39,745 nt of DNA from Chloroflexota bacterium. GTDB taxonomy: Bacteria; Chloroflexota; UBA6077; FW602-bin22; JAMCWG01. The stretch is taken from contig JAMCWG010000161.1 of the NCBI GenBank assembly GCA_023475235.1, positions 1 to 39,745 of the forward strand, given 5' to 3'. Positions 33,833 to 39,745 of this stretch are shown one piece after another. The translations under genes were made by a program, and so were the position numbers. Under the pieces are notes generated by a model. The model was not told the origin of the DNA and searched no databases. It was given only the letters and a program-made list of their open reading frames with translations. Position 1 is the first letter of the stretch. Every line of letters starts with the position of its first letter.

Positions 33833-34659
33833 CGCTCGCCTCGCACCAGCGCCGCGACGACTCCTCGTATGACGACGCACAGCCGCTCGGCGGCCGCATG
33901 CCCCCGCTCCAGGACCTCGGCATGAGATACACCGCCCGCGTGGCCCGCGGCGTTCGTTATGCAGCTAACGCCCAGGACGCGCATCCCCAACTGCCGGGCG
34001 ACGATGACTTCGGCGGCGGTGGACATTCCTACGGCATCGGCTCCGGCGGCGCGCAGCAGCCGTACCTCCGCCGGCGTCTCGTACTGCGGCCCGCCCACCT
34101 GGGCGTACACCCCCTGCCGAAATGCCACGCCGTGTTCCTCGGCCACTCGGCCGGCAATGGACCGCAGGCCCGCATCGTACGCGCCGGCCATATCCACAAA
34201 GCCCCCGCCGTCCACCTCTTCCATCAGCGGGCTACCGCCGACCAGCGCCGGCCAGCAGATGTGGTCGGCGATCAGCATAAGATCGCCGGGTCGAAGGTCG
34301 GGGTTCAGCCCGCCGGCAGCATTGGTCACGATCAGCGCCTCGCAGCCGAGGGCGTGAAGCAAACGTATCGGAAAGGCCACCTGGGCCATCTGGCCGCATT
34401 CGTAAAAGTGAGGACGCCCCTCCATCACGGCAACGGGTGCGCCTTCCAGGGTCCCTAGGGACAGGACGCCGGCGTGCCCAGCCACACCCACCTTCGGAAA
34501 GCCGGGTATTTCGCCGTAGGGCACCCTTATGGCATCCACGACCTCGCGCGCAAGGTCGCCCAGGCCGGAGCCCAGCACCAGACCCACGGCAGGCGCCAGC
34601 GCGCGGCGACTGCGGACGGCCTCCACGGCCGCATCAAGCAGGCTTCGCCCTCCGGCCAT
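33820..34659 (-). CDS. punA: Purine nucleoside phosphorylase (trimeric, PNP-I/PunA type)
   Basis: 279 residues, normal length. Catalyses phosphorolysis of (deoxy)inosine and guanosine to the free base and (deoxy)ribose-1-phosphate, cytoplasmic purine salvage. Motifs: phosphate-binding GSGLG (31-35), GRPHFYE, TNAAGGLNPDL, YAQVGGPQYETPAEVR, VGMSTAAE and SCITNAAGH. It is 13 bp after mobB and overlaps the peptidase gene. The initiation codon ATG 34659 has only a weak RBS. No obvious link with the cofactor genes; probably co-transcribed by chance. Confidence 0.94.
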   Translation of the reverse strand: MAGGRSLLDAAVEAVRSRRALAPAVGLVLGSGLGDLAREVVDAIRVPYGEIPGFPKVGVAGHAGVLSLGTLEGAPVAVMEGRPHFYECGQMAQVAFPIRLLHALGCEALIVTNAAGGLNPDLRPGDLMLIADHICWPALVGGSPLMEEVDGGGFVDMAGAYDAGLRSIAGRVAEEHGVAFRQGVYAQVGGPQYETPAEVRLLRAAGADAVGMSTAAEVIVARQLGMRVLGVSCITNAAGHAGGVSHAEVLERGHAAAERLCVVIRGVVAALVRGERCDG

Positions 34660-34672
34660 CGAGACAGGCTAC

Positions 34673-35341
34673 CTATGGCTTCGCCGACGGCGGACGCCGC
34701 AGCCGGAGCGTGATCTCGCTTGCATCCGGGGGTATGCTGTGCAACGTGGAGATAATTGCCCGGGTCGTGCGGTCAAATATATCCCGGATGAAGCCCTTCA
34801 TCGGGATATCCTGCCCGTCCACCATCAGGCTCACCTCCACACCATCCTTCCACTTCCTCAGGAAGGTCCGCTCCAGTAAATCGGCCACCCCCGCGGCGTC
34901 GTCCAGCCCGAAGCGGGGCACGCGCATCGGCACGTCGACATCGGTCACTATGGCGACCAGCTCGTCCTCGCCGCACAGTGGCTCCCCGCTCTTCTCGGCG
35001 CGCAGGACCTCCACCTTGGGCTTATCGCCGCTCTTGTAGCCCTCTGTCAGTATTATGTCGACTGAGCCGTCCAGCAGAAGCGCGATCTCGTCCAGCGTGG
35101 CCTCCCGCGGCCGCCGCTGGATGAGGGCCAGCTTCTCGGGACTGGAGATAATGACCGCCGTGCTCCCGGCCTGCGCCAGCCGCCAGGAATCCTTGCCCGG
35201 CTTGTCCAGCTCGAAGCCGTGCACGTCGTGCTTGATTGCCGCCACGCGATGGCCGCGCCGCGCCAGCTCGGGGACCAGCTTCTCCAAGAAGGTGGTCTTG
35301 CCCATATTGGACTTGCCCACGATCGAAACGATGGGGACCAC
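34673..35341 (-). CDS. mobB: Molybdopterin-guanine dinucleotide biosynthesis protein MobB
   Basis: 222 residues. P-loop GTPase with Walker A GKSNMGKTT (about 9-17) and an IKHDVHGFELDKPGKDSWRLAQAGS segment typical of MobB; DIILTEGYKS follows. MobB helps MobA convert molybdopterin cofactor to the dinucleotide form used by formate dehydrogenases and similar enzymes. An additional C-terminal stretch (about 165-222; VSLMVDGQDIPMKGFIRDIFDRTTRAII) is longer than in E. coli MobB. The GTG start at 35341 has a strong AGGAGG, 9 bp after the moeA stop. Confidence 0.92.
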   Translation of the reverse strand: MVPIVSIVGKSNMGKTTFLEKLVPELARRGHRVAAIKHDVHGFELDKPGKDSWRLAQAGSTAVIISSPEKLALIQRRPREATLDEIALLLDGSVDIILTEGYKSGDKPKVEVLRAEKSGEPLCGEDELVAIVTDVDVPMRVPRFGLDDAAGVADLLERTFLRKWKDGVEVSLMVDGQDIPMKGFIRDIFDRTTRAIISTLHSIPPDASEITLRLRRPPSAKP

Positions 35342-35350
35342 GCTTACCTC

Positions 35351-36601
35351 CTAAAGGACGACCTCTTCCGGCCAGTCCAGCATCTGGGCACGGACGCGCT
35401 CGCCCGGCTCCATCCGCCGGACATCTTCGGGGATGATGACCAGGCCGTTGGCCAGCATCATCGAGGTGAGTATGCCGGAGCCCTGCGGCCCCGTCAGCCT
35501 GGCGTGCCATTCGCCATCACGCCGCTCGACCCAGGCGCGGTAGAAGCACCGGCGGCCGTCGTTGTTTCTCGCCGGCGTATCCAGGATGGCCTGTACCTCC
35601 GGCTTGCGGAAGTTGGTCTTGCCCAGCATCTTCAGCACGGCGGGCCGGCCGAACTGCTCGAAGACGACCATCGACGACACCGGGTTTCCCGGCAGTCCGA
35701 GGTGCGGGACGTCCCCGAGCCGGCCGAAAGCGAGGGGCTTGCCCGGCTTCATCTGCACCTGCCAGAAGCCGATCTCGCCCTCCATCGCCAGCACATCCTT
35801 GACCACATCGTAGTCGCCCATCGACACGCCGCCGGACGTCAGGAGCATATCGCATCCCTGCGCCTGCCGGAGCTTCGCCGTCAGGTCATTCACCACGTCC
35901 CGGGCGATTCCCAGCATCACGGGTATGCCGCCGTAGCGCTGCACCAGGGCGGCCAGCGAGTAGGAGTTGCTGTTGCGTATCTTGCCCGGCGACAGCGGCT
36001 CGTCGATCCCCACCAGCTCGTCGCCGGTGGAAAGGATGGCCACCCGCGGCCGGCGGATGACCTGCACCTGGGCACGCCCCAGAGACGACAGCACGCCGAT
36101 CTCCGCCGGGCGAAGGACGGTGCCCTTCGGCACCACCTGCTCGCCCCGGTGCACGTCCTCGCCTGCATCGCGGATGTTCAGCCGTGGCTTGGCCGGACGG
36201 AATACCTTCACGCTGTCACGCTTATGTCCGGCCTTCGCCTTCTCGCGCGCCTCATCGGTGTCCTCGAACTGCACCACGGCATCAGCCCCTTCCGGCACGG
36301 GCGCGCCGGTCATAATGCGAATTGCCGTGCCCGGTGCCACGGCCGCCTGGGCCATGTAGCCGGCGGCCACCTCGCCGATGACGCGCAGCGTTACCGGCGC
36401 GTCGTCGCTCGCCCCACGCGTGTCCTCCCACCGCACGGCATACCCGTCCATCGCGGCGTTGTCCAGCGGCGGTATATCGATGTCGGAAACGATGTCCTCC
36501 GCCAGCACCTGCCCCATTGCCTCCAGGAGGGGCTTCCGCTCCGGCGCCAGCGGCGATAAGTTGGCCAGGATTCTCTCTAGTGCCTCTTCGACGCTTATCA
36601 T
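35351..36601 (-). CDS. moeA: Molybdopterin molybdenumtransferase MoeA
   Basis: 416 residues, the family's usual length. MoeA inserts molybdate into adenylated molybdopterin. Recognisable parts: DIPPLDNAAMDGYAVRWEDT, IMTGAPVPEGADAVVQFEDT, VLSSLGRAQVQVIRRPRVAILSTGDELV, LLTSGGVSMGDYDVVKDVL, PGKPLAFG and GLPGNPVSSMVVFEQF, ending in the domain IV segment. GAGGA precedes ATG 36601. It lies between the URO-D family gene and mobB as part of one operon. The protein is complete and looks functional. Confidence 0.95.
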   Translation of the reverse strand: MISVEEALERILANLSPLAPERKPLLEAMGQVLAEDIVSDIDIPPLDNAAMDGYAVRWEDTRGASDDAPVTLRVIGEVAAGYMAQAAVAPGTAIRIMTGAPVPEGADAVVQFEDTDEAREKAKAGHKRDSVKVFRPAKPRLNIRDAGEDVHRGEQVVPKGTVLRPAEIGVLSSLGRAQVQVIRRPRVAILSTGDELVGIDEPLSPGKIRNSNSYSLAALVQRYGGIPVMLGIARDVVNDLTAKLRQAQGCDMLLTSGGVSMGDYDVVKDVLAMEGEIGFWQVQMKPGKPLAFGRLGDVPHLGLPGNPVSSMVVFEQFGRPAVLKMLGKTNFRKPEVQAILDTPARNNDGRRCFYRAWVERRDGEWHARLTGPQGSGILTSMMLANGLVIIPEDVRRMEPGERVRAQMLDWPEEVVL

Positions 36602-36613
36602 TCGTGGTCCTCT

Positions 36614-37771
36614 TTAGCTTGGTCTGATAGGGTAGCGTCCCCGCTCCACGGCGTACTGGAACATAGTCAGAACATTCTCCACCGGGACGTCGGGCTGGAC
36701 ATTGTGAACGGCGTTGAGCACATAGCCCCCGCCGGGAGCCAGGTCGGCGATGCGCCGGTCCACTTCGGCGCGAACGTCGGCTGGAGTGCCCTGCGGCAAC
36801 ACCCACTGCGTGTCGATCCCGCCCCAGAAGCTCAGCCGATCGCCGAACTCCCGCTTCAGCCGGGCCGTATCCATGTCCCTGGCCGCTACCTGCACCGGGT
36901 TCAGGATATCCACGCCCACCTCGATCAGGTCATCGAGTAGCTTATAGACGGAGCCGCACGTGTGGTAGAACATCGGGGCCTTCGTGTACGAATGGACGGT
37001 CTTATACAGCCTCGCCTGCCGGGGCTTGATCAGGCTGCGGTACAGGTCTGGATGGCAGATCGGGCCCCGCTGATGGGCCACATCGTCCGAGCACATCACG
37101 ATATCGATCATATCGCCCACCTGCCGCAGCGCCTCAACGCACGTCGCCTGGTGGTGCTCCACCGCCGCATCGAACAGGGCCCCGGCAATCTTCTGGTTGG
37201 CCCGCAGGTCCATGAACCAGTCCTCGAAGCCCCGCAGGTACTGCGTGGTGTGAACGAAGCCGCCGGGTATGGCGAGGATGACGGCGTAATCGGTGTCCTC
37301 CTTCAGGTGGCGCACCTTCTCCCGCAGACCGCGGAAAAGGCCGGGGTCCAGCGGGTCCGGCCAGCGGAACCGCGCGATATCCGACAGCGTGATGTCGCCC
37401 GCGAGCGGAGAGCTTATCAGATCGTAATAATGCGACCCCGCCGGCTTCTGGCGGATGACTCCGTATTCGTCCTGGTATTTGCCGTCCGGCAGCTCAATAT
37501 CCGGTGCGCCCTCCATCCCGCCGAGAATCACGCAGCGGGTGTCTATATCCAGGGCCACAAGGATACGCTCATCGACCTGCGCCGTCTGCATAATGCGATG
37601 GATGATCACTTCCTCGCCCTCGATCCCGAAGTGGGCCTTCATTTTCTGGTGCGCCGCGACGTGGAACGAGCTCACGCGCGTGCCGCCGAGGTCGATGGGC
37701 ACGCGGTCCGGCTCCTCGTGAGCCAGGGCCGTCATCACCCGCTGCCGGTGAGTCATCATCACTTGAGTCAT
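36614..37771 (-). CDS. URO-D superfamily methyltransferase (MtaA/MtbA-like corrinoid methyltransferase fold)
   Basis: 385 residues in the uroporphyrinogen decarboxylase superfamily. Ends and core match uncharacterised URO-D-like proteins: THRQRVMTALAHEEPDRVPIDLGG near the start, HTCGS at 270-274, and GGGYVLNAVHNVQPDVP. In the corrinoid methyltransferases MtaA/MtbA an HxC plus a distal Cys bind zinc; here HTC is present but the distal position is VHN (H356). It is therefore more likely a methyltransferase or demethylase than a heme enzyme. No hemE neighbours. ATG 37771 has AGGAG 7 nt upstream. First gene of an operon with moeA, mobB, punA and the peptidase, separated from the MtmB-like gene by a hairpin and its own promoter. 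Confidence 0.85.
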   Translation of the reverse strand: MTQVMMTHRQRVMTALAHEEPDRVPIDLGGTRVSSFHVAAHQKMKAHFGIEGEEVIIHRIMQTAQVDERILVALDIDTRCVILGGMEGAPDIELPDGKYQDEYGVIRQKPAGSHYYDLISSPLAGDITLSDIARFRWPDPLDPGLFRGLREKVRHLKEDTDYAVILAIPGGFVHTTQYLRGFEDWFMDLRANQKIAGALFDAAVEHHQATCVEALRQVGDMIDIVMCSDDVAHQRGPICHPDLYRSLIKPRQARLYKTVHSYTKAPMFYHTCGSVYKLLDDLIEVGVDILNPVQVAARDMDTARLKREFGDRLSFWGGIDTQWVLPQGTPADVRAEVDRRIADLAPGGGYVLNAVHNVQPDVPVENVLTMFQYAVERGRYPIRPS

Positions 37772-37822
37772 AGTGGCGCTCCTGTACGGAAAACTATCCC
37801 CCAACGAGATTGAAGCGAATTC

Positions 37823-37851
37823 ATTCTAACACCAGCGCCAGGCAGAGGCAA
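37823..37851 (-). promoter_or_regulatory. Promoter of the URO-D/moeA/mobB operon
   Basis: Minus-strand -35 TTGCCT (37846-37851), a 17-nt spacer and -10 TAGAAT (37823-37828) with TGT before it (extended -10). It lies about 50 bp before the ATG at 37771, so this operon need not depend on read-through from the MtmB-like gene. Confidence 0.72.
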
Positions 37852-37905
37852 TTGACCGCCAACGCGCCAGGAACGGGCGGGAGCAGCGGAAGGGATATAA
37901 ACGGG

Positions 37906-37941
37906 CCCTTCCCACCCAACCGAAAGGCCGAACGGGAAGGG
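37906..37941 (-). terminator. Terminator-like hairpin after the MtmB-like gene
   Basis: An 8-bp stem, CCCTTCCC (37906-37913) with GGGAAGGG (37934-37941), and a 20-nt loop that can fold further through CGGCC/GG pairs. On the minus strand the sequence after it is CCGTTTATAT, a short T-rich tail. It lies 77 bp downstream of the MtmB-like stop. Confidence 0.6.
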
Positions 37942-38018
37942 TCGCGATGCGCCGACTAGCTGCCGGCGGGCCCAGGAGCGAAGGCCAGGCGACCGGATTC
38001 GGCAAATGCGTTGACCGC

Positions 38019-39401
38019 TCACCCGAAGTCGATGCCCAGCCGCGCCATCGCGTCCTTCACACGCAGGTAGATTTCCTCGTATGCGGACTCGGGCCGGTGG
38101 TGCACCAGGTCGTAGCATTCGGTGATGCTCTGCGCTGGCTCGACGGGTCGCCCGTCCAACTGCGCGGCCAGCGCGTCGAGCACGCGCGGCGCTGTCTTTC
38201 GGGTGAGCCCGCTGCGAATGCTGGCCTGGGCCACTTCGAAGCGCCATTCCGGCTCCAGCGGCGTGAGGCCCGTGTTCATCTTAGCCCGCTGGTGGCGGCT
38301 GGTCAGAAGGTTCATCCCGTTGATGGGCGTCGGCAGGCAGCCGATGGCCAGGGCTAACAGACGCGTCTCGGTGCCGGGGCCAGAGTCGCCGCCGGCAGCA
38401 TTGCCGCCGAAGCAAATAGTGTTGGTGTAGCGATTCAATGCCTGGCACACTACCGAGGTCGCCCAGAACTGGGCCGGGTCGACGCCGAACGTGGTCCTCA
38501 AAGTGTGACTGACGTGGCCCACCCCGGCGTAGGAGGTGTGATCACGGTAGCACATCCAGCCTGCTATCGGCTTGACGATGCCCTCGATGATGGCCCCTTC
38601 CACCCCGCCACAGAAGCCGCCGATGGAGCCGGCGCCGCCCCCATTCACCCGGAAGCAGCCGTAGTCCTCGTACACAATGGCCGCCGTCAGCAGGTCTTGC
38701 TCCATTTTGATGTCCGGCAGCACGGACAGAAGGATTCCGTCGGTGCGGCGAAGGCCGTAGTCGGGGTCCATCGGCGCTATCAGCACCGACGAACGGGTGC
38801 TGATGGGATAGTACGCGATGGCCATGCCCGGCCGGCCGGCCTTGCGGATGCCCTCTCGCAGCCAGGCTGCTTCCCGCCGCGCCGCATACGCCTCGATGGG
38901 CATGCCGTACACCTCCCGGCCATCCACGTTGGTGAAGTTGAAGCCCTCCAGATAGTCGGCAGATGGTATCTGAGCAAAATTCTTCACCACCAGGGACGCC
39001 AGGTCCTCGGAGAAGGGAGCGTGATGGCCGGGGGTCTGGTTGAGTGGCTCCACGCCCTCGATCCGCTTCTGGCGCAGCATCCGCTGGTCACGCCCGGCGC
39101 CCACCGTCACTTCTGGCCGACCAGCGGCGATGGCGTCCCGGACCTCGTCGCGGGTGAACTGGACCACCCGCCCGGTGGTGAGACAGTATACGCCCGCTTC
39201 GGCAAGGAACTCTACGGCGGCCTCGAACGCCCGCTCCACCAGAGCGTCATCCTCATTGAACCAGACCCGGCCTTCCGGATGGCGAATCTCGTATTTCCCG
39301 GCCAGCTCGGCCATCTTGCGGAACAGGGAGAGGTCCCAGTCCTTGATCTCCATCTTCGGCCCCTTCTGGGAGCGCTCGGCAATATCCAATAAGCTCAACA
39401 C
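38019..39401 (-). CDS. MtmB-family protein (monomethylamine methyltransferase homologue) without pyrrolysine
   Basis: 460 residues, the size of methanogen MtmB (458). The shared pattern runs the whole length: DIAERSQKGPKMEIKDWDL near the N-terminus, GRDQRMLRQKR, KAGRPGMAIAYYPIST, SITECYDLV, and the end AMARLGIDFG. In Methanosarcina MtmB, AGRPGMGV is followed by pyrrolysine; here the aligned residue is Ala196, codon GCG (38814-38816), and there is no in-frame amber codon. MtmB methylates a corrinoid protein from methylamine through the pyrrolysine imine, so this protein must act differently. GTG 39401 is supported by GAGGTG 5 nt upstream and by N-terminal similarity; ATG at 39353 would cut conserved sequence. 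No corrinoid-protein gene is in view. Compare MttB and its non-pyrrolysine relatives such as MtgB. Confidence 0.85.
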   Translation of the reverse strand: MLSLLDIAERSQKGPKMEIKDWDLSLFRKMAELAGKYEIRHPEGRVWFNEDDALVERAFEAAVEFLAEAGVYCLTTGRVVQFTRDEVRDAIAAGRPEVTVGAGRDQRMLRQKRIEGVEPLNQTPGHHAPFSEDLASLVVKNFAQIPSADYLEGFNFTNVDGREVYGMPIEAYAARREAAWLREGIRKAGRPGMAIAYYPISTRSSVLIAPMDPDYGLRRTDGILLSVLPDIKMEQDLLTAAIVYEDYGCFRVNGGGAGSIGGFCGGVEGAIIEGIVKPIAGWMCYRDHTSYAGVGHVSHTLRTTFGVDPAQFWATSVVCQALNRYTNTICFGGNAAGGDSGPGTETRLLALAIGCLPTPINGMNLLTSRHQRAKMNTGLTPLEPEWRFEVAQASIRSGLTRKTAPRVLDALAAQLDGRPVEPAQSITECYDLVHHRPESAYEEIYLRVKDAMARLGIDFG

Positions 39402-39429
39402 GGCAGCACCTCGTCAGGTCGCAGTCTTG

Positions 39430-39447
39430 ACCGGTGTGAATACCGGT
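39430..39447 (-). promoter_or_regulatory. Inverted repeat ACCGGT-6-ACCGGT, candidate operator
   Basis: Two self-complementary ACCGGT hexamers (39430-39435 and 39442-39447) form an 18-bp palindrome-like site. It overlaps the expected transcription start and first 18 nt of the MtmB-like mRNA, where a repressor would block initiation. Confidence 0.5.
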
Positions 39448-39453
39448 AACGCC

Positions 39454-39482
39454 AGTATAGCACGGCCCTCTTGCGCATCCAA
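39454..39482 (-). promoter_or_regulatory. Promoter of the MtmB-like gene
   Basis: Minus-strand -35 TTGGAT (39477-39482), a 17-nt spacer and -10 TATACT (39454-39459) with TGC before it. The spacer lies inside a CCCTCTT/AAGAGGG inverted repeat (39466-39472 with 39482-39488), a second possible regulator site. Confidence 0.75.
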
Positions 39483-39641
39483 AGAGGGACTATTACCGTA
39501 AGGTTCCACCAAGAACTGTGGGATGATCGGCCTACGCCGCTTGGCCATGCGGGGTTACCTCACCCCCTCGACTGCAGTTATGGAGGGAGTCAACGCCTTT
39601 CGTTCCCCCTCTCCGCAGGCGGAGAGCAACTGTCTTGGATG

Positions 39642-39745
39642 TCAAGATGGGGTCGCATATTGGGCATCCCAAAAGCAGCCGTGCCTCACCATAGCGTTGA
39701 GGATGGTCAGCAGTTTACGCATGCACGCCACCAGAGCTACTTTCT
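39642..39745 (-). mobile_element. 3' end of an IS110-family transposase (runs off the right edge)
   Basis: The last 33 codons before TGA (39642-39644) read KVALVACMRKLLTILNAMVRHG..., the typical C-terminal helix of IS110/IS116/IS902-type (DEDD-motif) transposases. The rest, including the catalytic domains, lies beyond the window. The right end of the element should be in the next few dozen bases to the left, where a CTCTCCG/CGGAGAG hairpin (about 39610-39627) is present. I cannot define the exact boundary or tell whether the copy is intact. Confidence 0.82.

Noticed and set aside
35219-36559. 446-codon open frame on the plus strand
   Set aside because: It is antisense to moeA and mobB; it is Arg/His/Gln-rich with no recognisable domain, as expected of a high-GC shadow frame.

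Overview
The window is GC-rich bacterial DNA, most likely from a Chloroflexota (Chloroflexi) genome, possibly the Dehalococcoidia/Anaerolineae side. The evidence is indirect: a Tad pilus locus with no secretin or other outer-membrane gene (fits a monoderm), HD-GYP proteins, a NuoF/GltD-type fusion, a Cys/His-rich motif I associate with uncharacterised Chloroflexi membrane proteins, and methylamine-methyltransferase-type proteins. No rRNA, tRNA or CRISPR array was found. One insertion-sequence fragment enters at the right edge.

Layout, left to right. (1) 1-2717, minus: a NuoE-like protein, then a NuoF-like flavoprotein fused to a GltD-like FAD/NAD(P) domain that runs off the left edge. This looks like the NAD(P)H-oxidising part of a formate dehydrogenase, hydrogenase or similar complex. 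(2) 2792-6836, plus: an ABC sugar-type uptake unit, divergent from (1). It has a long leader with an intrinsic terminator, a Tat/lipoprotein solute-binding protein, and one polypeptide fusing both permease subunits. No ATPase gene is nearby. (3) 6984-10140, minus: a compact envelope-stress-type operon of lipoprotein, ICMT-like methyltransferase, DUF4178, DUF350 and PspA, with a promoter. (4) 10271-11430: a palindromic repeat cluster and an HD-GYP protein. (5) 11602-12545, plus: a second ICMT-like methyltransferase behind a leader of about 200 nt. (6) 12589-23618, minus: a twelve-gene Tad/Flp pilus locus of two pilins, prepilin peptidase, two TadE-like proteins, TadG-like, CpaB, CpaE, CpaF, TadB, TadC and a Cys-motif/TPR membrane protein. 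A leader of about 700 nt precedes the first pilin. (7) 24632-25782, plus: a NarL-type response regulator, divergent from the pilus locus. (8) 25859-29296, minus: mfd. (9) 29642-31539, plus: a PAS/HD-GYP protein and an amidohydrolase-fold protein lacking key metal residues. (10) 31907-37771, minus: an operon of URO-D family methyltransferase, moeA, mobB, purine nucleoside phosphorylase and a secreted zinc peptidase. (11) 38019-39401, minus: an MtmB-family protein with its own promoter and a candidate operator. (12) The 3' end of an IS110-family transposase at the right edge.

How the parts may fit: the MtmB-like and URO-D proteins suggest corrinoid-dependent C1 transfer. moeA/mobB supply molybdenum (or tungsten) cofactor to an oxidoreductase that could use the NuoEF-like module. 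The two HD-GYP proteins and the response regulator flank the pilus locus and could link second messengers to surface attachment.

The most unusual single item is the MtmB homologue. It carries an ordinary alanine codon (38814-38816) where methanogen MtmB has pyrrolysine, and its 460-codon frame has no amber codon.
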